64,000 nt of DNA from Acanthosepion esculentum (Eukaryota > Mollusca > Cephalopoda > Sepiida > Sepiidae): the NCBI GenBank assembly GCA_964036315.1, contig OZ038511.1:1231126-1295125 (forward strand), in the 5' to 3' direction. Positions 12,561 through 24,650 of the stretch are shown here, one piece after another (the first letter of the stretch is position 1; each line of letters begins with the position of its first letter). The notes under the pieces were generated by a model that did no database searches, was not told the DNA's origin, and saw nothing but the letters and a program-made list of their open reading frames with translations. The position numbers and the translations under genes are program-made.

Positions 12561-14366
12561 GGTGGGAGGCAATACTAGTCTGACCATTTGTTCAGAGGGA
12601 AGACAAACCTACGCCATGACCGTGACATGCTGACATTCATTTTTGTATCCCTTCATCAGCTCCATCGATAAGTGTTAAGATCTGCATTTGCTTTCCCTAC
12701 TGTGTCTCTTTCTCTATAACCTTTTCTAGTCCTCTTTCTTATTATCTCTTTCCACTCACTCCTTTTCTCTCCCTCTCACATTCTCATTTTTTCTTCCCTC
12801 ATTTTTTCTTTCTATCCTCCTAAATTTCCTTTTTCCATCCTCTTTTTCTGTTACTATCTATATTATAATTATTATTAAATAACAAATGATTTGTTTATTT
12901 GTATTTCATGTTTACAGATTGCCTACCTGTATAATGAATCTGTTTAAATTGCTGTCTTGAACAATTTTTCCCCATTTATCAGATTTATACACCATTTTTT
13001 ATTATTTCATCTACTTTTATTGGTTTATGAGCCACTCAGCATCTTGAAATGCCAGCTTTAGAATTTTTTGCATTTATAATTGATTGATTTGATGTTTGTT
13101 TTTTTTTCTGTTTGAACTCTATCCTCTTTGTTCTAATCAGATGACTGATATGTAACTGATAAAACTGGATACTGTCTCATTATCAATAAAAGTACTTTAA
13201 AAGGGCCACCTGTTTTGAAGAGCAAATTGATAAGTATTCTTAAGCACTGGAAAGTGCTGAAACCTTTTACAGATTAAGAGTTACTAAAGAGATCTTTCCT
13301 TGCAAATAGCATCATCATACAGAATACAGAAATGGGTATCCACAGCTATCAAATATTGTTAACAAATATTCAAAGAAAAACAACTGAATTGAAGCTTTTC
13401 TTTCCAACTAGAAATATAATAAAATAATTGACTTAAGAAAAGTGACAAGGTTAAACTGTTATGAGTGTTATTTAACTATGTTGGCCAATTTTCATTTGTT
13501 TCCATTAATTTTAGAATTGCAAACATTGGGGAAAAAATTTTTTGTTCATATACTCTAATTTTTGTGATCATAAGAATATGGAGCTTCAATTGTAAGAAAG
13601 AATTTGGCTAAAAAATATATGAACATCATAACCTGCCTATAAAATAAGTTTCTAAAACTAAATGTAAAATTTCATAACTGCCCTTGTCTTGGAATAGTTT
13701 TGGGTCTAAAAATATTCCCAAAGAGACAGAAGAAATATCAAAGTGAAAATAGATTTTAAGATGTGATTTTTCACTTTCTTGTGTTGACAACTTTTGATAT
13801 GATTTTGTAACTGAACACATAAAATGAAGTGGGATAATTTTCATTCATCATTGCAGGTGGCTTTAGAAGTAGAATTAAATTTATCTAGAAAATTGAATAA
13901 GCATTTAAAATTTAATTACCTTGTTTTTGTTTCTTGATTTTTCATCATCAAAGCCAACAATAAAGTGGCTGTCAAGTGAAAAGCATTTCATTTAAAGACA
14001 GAACTAGAAATAACAATGGGAAAACTGCAGGATTAAGAAATGTGCCTTTGTATCATTTTACAGAAGGAGATAAATAAAAATGTAATAATCTGCTTTTATT
14101 GTGGAATAGTTCAATAGAACATTTTACATAGGGTTATTATGAATAAAAGCAACAAATCTGGTTATATTTGAAATTGATATTTATTCAATAAAAAAGCCTA
14201 TCTTATAGCATTAATCATTTTTATTTACCCAGAGATGTAAGAAAAGAAAATGTTTGAGTGATCATTCTCATCAGAGAAGATCTATCTTTAGTTTGACCTC
14301 ACTGTCTAATGAAAATCATCTCTGATACTTCTCAAAGGTGTTGAAATTACTGTTGAATCTTTTTAT

Positions 14367-14412
14367 GTGATGCTTTTTATGGCCACCTGTGTGATGCTTT
14401 TTATGGCCACCT
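14367..14412. repeat. 22-bp perfect tandem duplication
   Basis: The unit TGTGATGCTTTTTATGGCCA plus CC occurs twice in direct succession, with no difference between copies. Confidence 0.85.
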
Positions 14413-14799
14413 GTGTAATAAAAATGTTTCCTGTCTGCTTAGCCTGTGATGGCAACATGTCTGTGCTCAACATTCTTCAGCCAAACATAGCTTCTGCTTT
14501 ATAGGCTTTTATTACATCAGTGGAAGAAACTTTTTCAACTTTACATTTATAGACTTTCTTGCAGATTTTCTTACATTTTCCAATTGAGCTTTGCACTTGT
14601 TCCAAACATATAAAACTGAGAAACATTTTAAATTAGGTTATACATTGGCATTTATATTAAGAAAGCCATTGTTTTAATCCTAATCATGTTGAGTGTATAA
14701 TGTTCATAGAAATCAATTCAAAACACATTGTGTATAATGACCAGTTTAGGCTAGACCAGATTTTGTAGGATCATTATCTCCCTTCTCAAGAGAGTAATG

Positions 14800-14870
14800 A
14801 TTAGCAAGCTAGTCTTTCAGATCAATCATAGTAAGTTCAATTCTTACTGAGAGTAGGGAATTACTGTGAG
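14800..14870 (+). repeat. Possible tRNA-derived SINE head
   Basis: A T-arm-like hairpin (AGTAAG, loop TTCAATT, CTTACT, 14830-14848) matches a Pol III B-box pattern, and an A-box-like TAGCAAGCTAGT lies about 20 bp upstream. I could not fold a full cloverleaf or see a SINE body. Chance or an old SINE remnant are both possible. Confidence 0.3.
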
Positions 14871-15370
14871 ACAAATTAAGCTTTCCTTCATGATATTCTC
14901 TGAGAAATTTTGTAATAAGGAATAAAATGCATGATTATCTGAATAGAGATAAAATTCTTTGTGGACTTGAAATTGAAACAGCTCAAGTTAGGAAAGCAGA
15001 TATAATAGTCATAAAGACGTGAACGTCTATCAAATAATAGATACCATCATTCTAGCAGACTATTTGAGAAAGCGGAAATATACCATTCTAGCAAAGTAAA
15101 ATATTTGTGAAATTGGAAAGTGACAACAGTACTTGTCATTACTGGAATGCTTAGAATCATTGTCAGGAATTTTGAAAAAAGATTAATAAACTAAATAATT
15201 TGAGAAAGACTTGAAACTATTCATACCTTTTACTGAAATTGCAAGAATGCTGAATAGGGTTATAGAGTGTTGTAGAAATTTGCTTTCACCTAATTCCCAG
15301 TGAAAGCCACCAAATACTACTTGTATAAAAATTTATATAATAGTAAAACAAAAAATAGCAAAAAAACTAC

Positions 15371-15371
<1 letters not shown>

Positions 15372-15452
<81 letters not shown>
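15372..15452. repeat. (TA)n microsatellite
   Basis: Pure TA run of about 80 bp. Confidence 0.95.
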
Positions 15453-15455
<3 letters not shown>

Positions 15456-15607
15456 CTCGGTTTATTTGACTGAAACAATGTTTGTATAAAATCCCACATT
15501 CCTAAGCAAATGTTAATCAGTCTTGCTATCTATTTCCTTGTATGAAAAACCTATGCAGAGAATTTTTTTTGGTTTATCAGTTTGATTAAAATTGTTAGAA
15601 TATTTTA

Positions 15608-16154
15608 GTTACCATATATTCTCATGTAACGTGAGATCTTGCATAATGTGCAACTCTCAAATTTTCACTTATAAAAAATGATTTTATCATGTATCTTGTG
15701 TATCATGGATTTACCTTTTTTGAGAGACCATATTACAATAGACTAACCTCTTTTCCTCTATCTCTTTATCCCATATTTTAGTTAAAAAAGTAAAAGAATG
15801 ATAAAAATATTCTTAGTAATGATATCTTCATTGTGTAAATGCATACAGCTATCAAACAACCAAATGAGAAAGCTAAACATCTTATAAGCATAAACAATGG
15901 ACAAGATGGATATTTGCTATGTTTGTATTTTAAAATATGATACTAATATGTGAATATTACATGATTATTATTGGATATAGTTACGTAAAACATCAGTTTT
16001 ATCAAAATCATGTTTATTTTAAATACAGCTGTATGTTTTGATTACAGTTGATGGGTAGTTTGGCTGATGGTGTAGCCAGGGCCATTAGTACATATACTAA
16101 TTTTATATTTCATGTATGTCAAAAGTCACATGATACATGAGTATATATAGTACC
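15608..16154. mobile_element. Non-autonomous terminal-inverted-repeat DNA element
   Basis: The left end (GTTACCATATATTCTCATGT...) and the reverse complement of the right end (GGTACTATATATACTCATGT...) agree over about 30 bp, giving an element of about 547 bp. Near the right end, AGTACATATACTAATTTTAT and the flanking TGTAGCCAGGGCC block match the element at 60722-60934. I see no transposase frame inside, so movement would depend on another element. The target duplication is unclear and the superfamily cannot be named from the sequence. Confidence 0.6.
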
Positions 16155-18635
16155 TTTTTCCTTTTTTTTCAGATATGATGAAACTAATTTCTTGCAAATG
16201 ATTAATTTTTTACATTTTAAATTAAAAATTACAAGGCATTCATGGTTTATTTTGAATTGAATAAAGGATATTCAGAAAACTTCAAATTTCAAGCAGCAGA
16301 AAAAATGTTTACTGCAACATAAAATAAGCCAAGCAAAAATGTAGTCATTTTTCATTTTCTTTTCTCATTCTTCATAGTTTATTTTAATTACACATTAAAT
16401 AACACAGTGGAAACAAATATTATCTGTTTACATTAACAAAATCAGATAATCACTGAATTTTTTCTAAACTTAAATGATGATGCTATTTTTTTTTTTTATT
16501 TGAAGTAAAAGCTGTCTTCTTCTCTTGGTGTTTTCTGTCCTCTGACGTTTGAATTTTTGCATTTTCAATATTTTCACAGTTTATTTATTTACAAATATTA
16601 TAATTTTAATTCTCATTAAAGGTAATTTCTTTACCTTTCTTTTCTCTTCATTGCATTTGTTTTTATCCAGAGCTGACTTCTTTCCATTTCTAACCACTTG
16701 TAGCCAGTCACTAAAATCTTCTTCATAAACTGTCATAGAAACTAGGATGGAATCCTATGGCAAATACATATGAATTGTTTAGTTTTATTCAGCCAATATT
16801 ATACTATCTTATAAATCTTATATAAAATCTTTATAGGAATGCCAAGTGAAAATTTGCTGTAGTTAACGTTAACATCAGTAATTTTAAAATTCAAATAAAA
16901 ATCATATTATTCTCTGACATACATATTTCAGGTGTTCACATTTTAGATATACCAATTCTAATTGACTGCCCATCCTGACAAATTACTGATGTCATTTCCA
17001 TTACACAACTGACATGATCTACAACAAAATATTGACTTACCCTTGGGGCAGAAAAACCACAAATAGCATTAACTTTCTATAGGGCATGGATGGGTCAGAT
17101 CTTGGGCCACAATTTGGAATGTTGCCACATCAGCTTTCCAAGCCAAATTCTATATGATGGGAAGGGGCCTAACCATCACATGTAGCTTGTTATCACTATC
17201 CTTGAAGACTGATGACTTCCCCTGGCAGTTTTGTATTGTCTTTAAACTTGATTTCCTGCCAGTCAAGACAATGATGAATATTACAGTCATTTGCTTAGAA
17301 CAAAAACAATATTACTTTGCCTATTATGATTACTGCACATTAAAATTGAGCTCAGAACAGTCAAAACTTTTGATTCCTTCTTTAGTTGATAGGGATACTG
17401 TATACAACAATTTCAGTGAGCAAAGAAATAGTTAAGATGTGTTGCTTACTTTGATGTTTGTAGAATGTATTAACCAAAATCACTGTAATAAAAAGCAACA
17501 AAAAAGAGGCAAGAAAAATAGACAAAAATGAATTATGAAAGTACTTTGATTCAAAATTCAGATAATTTAAGATGATGTAATGTTTAAATAAATCCAGGTT
17601 AATAAACTGATTTTAGAAGAGTATCATTAAATTTTATGTAGCATTATTTCCCCTTTAGGGAAATATCTGTAAGAAAGTATTAAAAAGAATCTATAATGTC
17701 CCACTCTTGCAGACTAAAAGGCCTTTCTGTGATGATGGGAATGAAGGACCCATCGAACAAAGGACATAAAGAATAATATTTTCCCTACAAAGGATGACAA
17801 GCAATGTGCAAATGCCAGTATGTCATTATCTGGTGTCAGAAAAGCAGCAAATATTTTATATATCTTTGTAATGCAAGAAAAGGAAGAGTCTTTGAGTAGT
17901 TGTTATAGGAAGTGGTTACAGATGAATAATTCATAAAGTCACCTTTATGTCCATTGTTACGGGGTCCTTTTTCTGACAGAGCCAACAAGCACATGGTTTA
18001 TGTAATGTGTAAATCTAATATATTCATGTAGCTTGGATCATTTGCAGTCTTTCACTTATAAGGGTGAAATGTTTGTTTTTTTATCTTGATTAAAGCTATT
18101 TTACACAAAAAAGTGTGAAGCATATGTTTTTTGTTCCTAAAAGTGAAAATCATTGATAAAACAAAAATATTAGAAAATTTATCCAAAATCGTAGTCACTG
18201 ATGTTTGTTATCAAAAACTTTACTAAGTAAAAGTTCTGATTTCAAACTAGTCATATACTTATTATTTTATGAATTGGACTAATATCTACATTCTTATTGG
18301 TGTCTTTCCACTACTTCAGATGAAGCATTCTTCATTTCTCTTTGTTATGTTTTTACTGTCCCCCTTCTCGGTAGGTCACACATTTATATCAGCTCTGCTA
18401 CTAGTGACAAGTGATATTCAGCCAAGGGTCATCATTCCCTTAACATTTTCCCCCTCTCCTCTAATTTTATTTTACACAAGGATGAGGTTGGGCAATGACA
18501 TGAACATTGTATACTGGATTTTATTTGACAGAAAGAGGAAAAATATATATACTAAATATACATACTTTTATTTTAAGGTACTTTTATTTGCTTGCAATTC
18601 ATTGATACTGAGGCAAACTTTGTCTGGATGAATAA
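16155..18635. other. Intergenic stretch with an unrecognised GC-richer island
   Basis: Mostly AT-rich. The block 17080-17300 is visibly less AT-rich and may be an old dispersed repeat or decayed coding sequence. A 93-codon frame at 17154-17435 covers part of it, but neither strand gives a motif I know. The block 17700-17830 is similar in character. I assign no gene. Confidence 0.35.
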
Positions 18636-18639
18636 GTGT

Positions 18640-20110
18640 TTCTTGTTTACAGCAAAGTAGGTCAAGTACTTTATTTGTCCGGCTTTTGTGCAGGTTTGCG
18701 TATCCTTCTTCCGTATTGTATTTGTACAGGACTCCTATTTATCTATGGTTCTTCCACTTCTACCTCTGTGTCAGGGTTGCTTATTTCCTCAGGTAATGTG
18801 GGTACTTCAGCAGTGCTATTTTCATTCTCAGCTGGCCAAATGTTAGGAAATGAGTGGCTGGAAGGAGTTGTTTGTTGCAGAAAGTGTCTATTATGACCAC
18901 CCTGATACCTGTTTGGTGGCTTCTGCTCTCTCTCTTGAGTTTGGTTTTAATGGCCGTACTTAGACTATCTCCTATTCTGATGTCTCTTAGCTCATTGCCA
19001 GTCTCCTGATATCTCAGCCACTTCTTTTTTGTATGCCTCCTCAGCCGAGTATAGGTAATAGTGTGGCTTTACCTTGACTTCTGTTGCTGGGAACAGTGAC
19101 TTGGTTCACCTGCCAAACAGTCTCTGTGCTGGACTTGTCTTTAGTCCCTCAGTTGGTGAGTTTCTTAGGTTCAGCAATCCCCTGTATTTACACCATATAT
19201 ACTTTATAATTTTGACTGATGCTTCTGCTGCTCCATTAGCTTAACTATTTCCTGGAGAGATAATTTTGTGATCAAACATCCATTTCTTGGCAAATTTCCT
19301 GAAGAGATAGGATGTAAACTGCATCCCATTGTCAGAGATTAGAATGCCCATTATTTCATAGTGAGCAAAATGGGTCTTAAGGCACTTAATTACGGCACCT
19401 GATGTTGATGCAGCAAGCTGGTCAACTTCAATGAAGTTCCTGTGGGTGTCAACCATTATTAAATATTCTTTTCCACCCCACGTCATATGATCTTTTTCAA
19501 CTTTCTGCCATGGTCTTTCTGGTACCACTTTAACTATTCGGGGTTCTGCTGTCTGGCAATCTGAAAATGTTGCACATGTGGTGCAGGCCTCCACATATTG
19601 CCTAATCTCAGCTGATATGCCTGGCCAGAATATCAGATCTCTTTCCCTGCACAGACAGGTATTAATGTCAAGATGGCCAGTATGAGCTTTTATCTTAATT
19701 TCAGCCCGCATGACACTGGGTATTAGAATCCTTTGTTTGCTCAAGATTAACCTGTACTGTTAGCTCATCCCGATAATCAAAAAAGGCTATATGTTGTCAG
19801 GTAGCTGTTTTCTCTCATTGGGCCACCCACTGACAACAATTGCAGCAAGCGCCATCATTGTTATATCATCTGACATGTGCCTGCGGATCCGTATCAGCTT
19901 ATGATCCTGTATTGGATACAACGTTAAATTATTAACAAACAACAGTTCTTCCTTTACTGGCCTACTTGCTGGTGCCCAAAATAAGGTATCTGGTTTGTAT
20001 TGTAGTGAGAAATCGTATTGCTGGGCTCGCATTGGGAGATTTTGCAGCCTTTTGGGTGCTCTTGATGGTTTTGCAGCGTTTTTAGTGCTCTGGATAATGG
20101 TTTTGCACAT
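18640..20110 (-). pseudogene. Gypsy-type retrotransposon pol, RNase H end and integrase, decayed
   Basis: Minus-strand order: the end of RNase H (QYDFSLQYKPD near 20020), a linker with YRDELTVQ in a shifted frame near 19765, then integrase. The zinc-binding part shows HTGHLDINTCL and ACTTC. The catalytic core shows YLIMVDTHRNF (first Asp), ISDNGMQFTS (second Asp) and, after a TAG stop that replaces the expected codon, ANGAAEASVK (Glu). A further TGA follows in LFGR*TKSLFP. A basic tail resembling YGRRIRKPAQKP lies near 18690. The integrase DDE residues are thus still legible, but at least two stops and frameshifts break it. The 5' part (protease, RT) is absent. The fragment ends exactly at the Tc1 insertion, and I do not see it resume beyond that element. 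Confidence 0.8.
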
Positions 20111-20111
20111 A

Positions 20112-21715
20112 CAGTGGGGTTGAATAAGGGATTGTACACATGAAAATATTTCATATTTTTATTTGTAACATATTAAATTAACAAAACAGGAATATATCTA
20201 CTGTATCAGATTGCATACCAAAATGTATGCATATAAAACTAAATAATATTCCATGGTTAAGAAAATATTGCAATATTTAAATTTTTAGGGGTTTAAAAAA
20301 ATGATCGTACAGCAGAACAAAAATATGTTTTCTCCATTTAATATTTTGTAGCAATGCCTTTATTAAGTTCAACAGCAACCAATCTCTTCCTGTAGTCTTT
20401 AATTAACGATTCGCATACTTTAGTAGGTATTTTGTCCCATTCTTCCTGAGTAATTGTCTTCAGGTTTTTGATGTTTGTTGACCCTCTATCACGGATCTTA
20501 TTTTTCAAAAACCCCCATAAATTCTCTATTGGATTCAAATCTGGCGACTGACGGGGCCATTGTAAGATGTTAACGTTGTTATTAGCAAGCCAATTCTTCA
20601 TACTCTTAGCAGTATGCTTGGGATCATTGTCCTGCTGGAAGATCCAATCAAGAGGAAGCCCAAGATTCTTTACAGAAAGCAATAAATTTTTGCTTAGGAT
20701 TTGTTGATATTTTTCTGCATTCATTCTACCATCTATAATTGCTAGTTTGCCAACACCTCTCATCGAAAAGCAGCCCCAAACTATGATACTACCCCCACCA
20801 AATTTGACAGTTGGTATGGTGTTCTTGCATGTGGATGCTTTGCCGTCTTTCCTCCATACATGATTCAGGGAATTGCAACTGAACAACTCAATTTTACTCT
20901 CATCTGTCCAAAGAACTCTTTCCCAATAAGAACTTTCCTTATCTTTATGCTCTGTCGCAAATTTCAACCTGGCGTCTCTATGCCATTTCAGAAAGTGTGG
21001 TGTCTTTTTTGGGGAGCATGACTTTATACCGTCTCTGCGTATTTCATTACTAATCGTTTGCTTAGTTACGTTAACTCCTGACAAACTCAGATCATTCTGA
21101 AGGTCTTGTCTGATGGCCATTAGGTTATTTTGGAACTGTCACATCAACTTTCTTCTTAATCTGGGAGGGATCCTCCTGGGAGCACGGGGTCTGCCTTTGT
21201 TCTCAGCAGTATTATGTCTTTTAAATCTTGCAATAAATGAACCACTTGTTGAAAAAGGTATGTTCGTGTCATTGGAGATGTTTCTGTAACTTTTTCCATT
21301 GTTCCATAGCTTAATAATTAGCTCTTTTTGAGTACAAGTCATTTCCTTACATCTAGCCATTATTAGAACCATTATCAGTGAACAGTGACTGCAGAATGAT
21401 CCAATTTTGAACTGAATGTTGCAATAGAGTTACTGAGAATATTCTAGAACAGTTTAGAATCTTCTACTTTGAAGTACAACCAAAATCTACCGTATTATAA
21501 TGCAAAAATTGATACTGTACGGACACTTTTTCCACTATTCGAAATATAAAAATTTGCATAATTATCACTTATCAATGAATTTCTAATTTTAAATTGCAGA
21601 TTCTGATTCTATGCCCCCAAATACATATATAACATTGTTATTCGAGGTTTTCATTCACTATAAGTGAGAATAACAAGCATTTGTTTGCTGTACAATCAAT
21701 TATTCAACCCCACTG
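20112..21715 (-). mobile_element. Tc1-like DNA transposon, complete ends, TA target duplication
   Basis: Both ends read CAGTGGGGTTGAATAA in inverted orientation, and the first 27 bases agree at 25 positions. The element is 1604 bp long and flanked by TA at 20110-20111 and 21716-21717, the usual Tc1/mariner target duplication. About 175-190 bp inside each end a second copy of the GTACAG-containing end motif occurs (20303-20324 and about 21503-21529). This matches the IR/DR arrangement, with two transposase binding sites per end, known from Tc1 elements such as Sleeping Beauty. The single gene inside runs on the minus strand. The good end-to-end preservation suggests a fairly recent insertion. 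Confidence 0.92.
20338..21360 (-). pseudogene. Tc1-like transposase, DD34E, one in-frame TGA
   Basis: Transposase of the cut-and-paste Tc1 family. I start it at MARCKEMTCTQKE (21360), the usual position of the family start, although the frame is open four codons further. Residues 1-50 look like the first helix-turn-helix, followed by a GRPRAPRR basic hook. The catalytic domain shows VLWTDESK (first Asp), IFQQDNDPKHTA (second Asp) and SPDLNPIENLW (Glu), with 34 residues between the last two, hence DD34E. The frame is continuous to 20338 except for one TGA at 21139-21141, just after RRKLM; it is not shifted. Total length, about 340 codons, equals the family norm. One nonsense change is the only visible defect. 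Confidence 0.9.
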
Positions 21716-21717
21716 TA

Positions 21718-22042
21718 TGTGTGTGTCTGTATGTGTATTTAAAATGTTTTATTAAATTATTGTATTTTTGTAATTTTAAACTATTGTAATTTAAAATTGT
21801 AGATAAAAATGTGTAATGTTAATGTTTTTGTTCAAGTACTTTTGACTGTCTCAGTCATCTAAAACTGGATGATGTCAGTATTATTGACAAGATTTTGTTG
21901 GCCATATCAGACCATTTTCTTGAATGCCAGAATTCAAATTTAATTTGTTCAATGTACTGTTTCAAAAAATACCAAGATGTAACCAACAATATCTTATCTA
22001 GCATATTGACAACATTCAATTCTTGTTAATCACTGATATCGT
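21718..22042. other. Short intergenic stretch, nothing recognised
   Basis: AT-rich DNA between the Tc1 element and the putative LTR. No continuation of the Gypsy pol was found here. Confidence 0.35.
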
Positions 22043-22198
22043 TGTAATGACAAAAGTATGCAGGTGTATGCTTTAAGAAAGCTTTATTCAACTGAGAATA
22101 CAAGTTTATGTCCTTTTATAGTCCCAGTAAACAGAAATAGCTCTCTCAAAGAGGAAAGTAACAAAACAAGGGGAGAGCACTCTTGATTATTCCTAACA
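22043..22198 (-). repeat. Possible short solo LTR
   Basis: On the minus strand this 156-bp unit starts TGTTAGGAATAATC and ends TGTCATTACA, giving the TG...CA ends of an LTR. It has a TATA box (CTATAAAAGG) followed about 35 bp later by GAATAAAGC, a plausible polyadenylation signal. Flanking five-mers are ATCGT and ATGGT, a possible target duplication with one change. It is too short for most LTRs, and no internal region is attached. It could belong to a TRIM-like or Gypsy element. Confidence 0.45.
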
Positions 22199-22786
22199 AT
22201 GGTCATGAGTGCAAGTTATGCATAATTTTGATTTCGATATAAATAAATTGTTAAAAAATTGGAAAAATATAATAAAGATTAAAAAGAAAGAGTATGTTTG
22301 AATTTTGCCAAATTTGCTTAAATTATATAAAGTACATTTACATCTGTCATATGATCTTATTTATTATAGTATATTTTTTAATATTCAAATCATTCAGTTT
22401 TAAATGAATATGTTTCACTAATTATAAAATAATTTTAGTCAATTGCTTTCTACAATAATGCATACACATTAAAAAAATTCAAGATGTAAACACAAGTTCA
22501 TGCTTTACCTAGATATTATCTAATTTGCAATTATCCAAGTAATTTTTAGCTGAAATCACAAAAATGCTAAAAAAACAATAATACATGTTAATTATGAGAG
22601 CCAAAGTGAAAGCAGCAAAATTTTGTTCAAAATCTTATTATGCAAATTATTTTGCTGTCATTGAAGATAGTAAAATTAATAGAGTTGCTAAACCTTTATT
22701 TATAAAAGCTATCAAACATATTGTAAAAGATTAATGGATTCATTTGCTAGGTTTGAATTTAACATGCTCTAGATTACTTTATGGGC

Positions 22787-22842
<56 letters not shown>

Positions 22843-24100
22843 TACATTAGAAGCTTTGCTGTAAAATGTCTCTCTCTTAATGATATCTTAACTGGTAACT
22901 ATTTTTTTAAACCAATTTCTACTATTGGTTATATTTACTGTGTTTTGAAAAATATTCCCAAAATAATAATTTTATTTTCAAATAATTTGGAGTGTAAGCA
23001 AATCTTTCAACCTCTTCTGTCTGTATTTTTTAGGAATCCCTTCCTTTTAAAACAGTATAGCAGCATTACTTTAGTTTTCCGTTATACAAGTAATGATTCT
23101 GTGCTTGAACAGTGAATAAATAGTGAAACTAAGTTAAAGTTTTAACCACACATTCCAAACATTCTTTGTGCAATCTGTAGTTTGCTTCATCATGAATACA
23201 AAGAATTTACTGCTGAAAATTTGTCTTCTGTTTTTTTATTCACTTCTTCTTCCATAGAACATACAATGAGAGGCATTGGCTATCAGCCTGTGCAGTTGAC
23301 CTGAATAAGTCAAGTGCAGACATCACTTCTAAGGTTAAAACCAATAGAAACTCAATGGATTTTGTCTGCTGTTGATCGGAAGAGTAAAAGAATGTGTCAT
23401 GTCTTTGGCATGTGCTCCATTTAAATATTTGCTTACAAAAATATTTTGCTGTCACTGTTGCTTCCAATACCATCAATTCTATCAACTTAATATTTTTATA
23501 TTTTATTTTGTCCATACGTTCAGATTTTGTTCAGGTCAAGTCAAAGACTTGAAACGACTTTCTACAGGTTTTTAAAACAGTCTGAAAAGCAGGCTGTTTT
23601 AAACTAGAGAGGATAAAAGTAATTCAATGCACAAATTCCTGCTTAACAGATCTGTTATTAACTAAAAAGGAAGCACTGCCAAAAGGGTGATTATTTGAAT
23701 GTTTACTTTCATTGTCTTCAGAAAAATATGACAAGAACTGACTTAGCTCAGTTATAGGGAATTTATAATTCTTTAAAAACAATGAATAGTGTTTTTTATT
23801 AATATTTAATAATTTTTTTAGAATATTTGAGACACTAATTCAGAAAAAATGCTTGTAATAAATAACTGACGACATTGTCTATCCAATTAGTGAAGTCACC
23901 TATTGAGAATGCAGTTGAACATGGAACAGCATAAGCTGTAAGTGGATAAGTTAATTTATGAGTGATAGTGTCTGACACAGCAACTGCACATGAAAATTGA
24001 TGGCTTTGTTTAGTTGATCACTACTGTAGTTTTTCTGACCATGTCCAGATTGTCCTTGTTCAGCATATGGTCCCTCCAGAACAAGCTTAGTATCCAGTAT
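22199..24100. other. AT-rich stretch, no gene seen
   Basis: Includes a pure TA run at 22788-22839 and a short hairpin (TTTAAAACAG...CTGTTTTAAA) at about 23569-23601. The frames 22744-23115 and 23951-24187 have no recognised motif. Confidence 0.4.
22788..22839. repeat. (TA)n microsatellite
   Basis: Pure TA run of about 52 bp. Confidence 0.95.
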
Positions 24101-24650
24101 AAATACTGCAAGTGGAATTGAATTATTACTATTGGTAGATGTAGATTGTCCAGCTCTTGCTGTTATAGAGAAGGTTATTGAGTACACAAACTTTGTATGT
24201 TAGAATATGTGGTGACTGAAGTGAGCCTGTTTCCCCACATTTTTGGGATAGTTTGATCATAGCAACAGCAACTTTCCCTTTCTGGTTTTTGAGCTCTCAT
24301 TTGTGAGGCAGGTGACTGGAGACTGTTGATACCAAAAGTAGGTAAATTCATCTACTTTCAGTGTTAATGTTGGGCTTTTCACCTAAATTATGGCCCATGA
24401 TCTTTGTCTTGTTTAGACTGATTAGGCCAAACTTTTAGCATGCATGTGCCAGGGAACTATCTAGCCTACCCAGAAACACAGAGGCTGCAGTATCAGTGTG
24501 AAACATAAGGACCTCTCACAGTATGAAGATGAATAGTTTGCCATTGGGCTGAGTGTGCAGATATACCTTATTATCATATATCCTAAAGGGGCAAAAGAGA
24601 ATATCCTAAAGAGCATTGGAGCAAGAATACAACTCTCCTCTTCATTTCAC
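24100..24650 (-). pseudogene. LINE reverse transcriptase fragment (RTE/craniofacial-type superfamily)
   Basis: Heavily decayed. On the minus strand, reading across frames, CILAPMLFRIFSF (24615 region), VYLHTQPNGKLF, a HAC*KFGLISLNKTKIMG stretch, YLLLVSTVSSHL (normally YLGSTIS) and TYKVCVLNNLLYNSKSWTIY (normally ACVLSTLLYGSESWT) appear in the family order. The catalytic F-A-D-D box is not legible. It belongs to the same broad LINE group as the copy at 51.8-55.1 kb but seems to be a different family. Confidence 0.6.

Larger units (their letters stand above)
12561..15607. other. AT-rich stretch, no gene seen
   Basis: Pyrimidine-rich DNA at about 12690-12850, a 22-bp direct duplication at 14367-14412, a tRNA-like T-arm at 14830-14848 and a long TA run at 15372-15452. 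No open frame has a recognisable motif. Confidence 0.4.

Noticed and set aside
12660..12850. Pyrimidine-rich stretch considered as an intron end or regulatory tract
   Set aside because: No adjoining exon; simple low-complexity sequence is enough to explain it.
17154..17435. 93-codon frame in a GC-richer island, possible exon
   Set aside because: No recognised motif, no convincing splice sites, and the neighbouring sequence looks like an old repeat.
18269..18631. 120-codon hydrophobic frame
   Set aside because: Chance AT-rich frame with no family resemblance; adjoins decayed Gypsy sequence.
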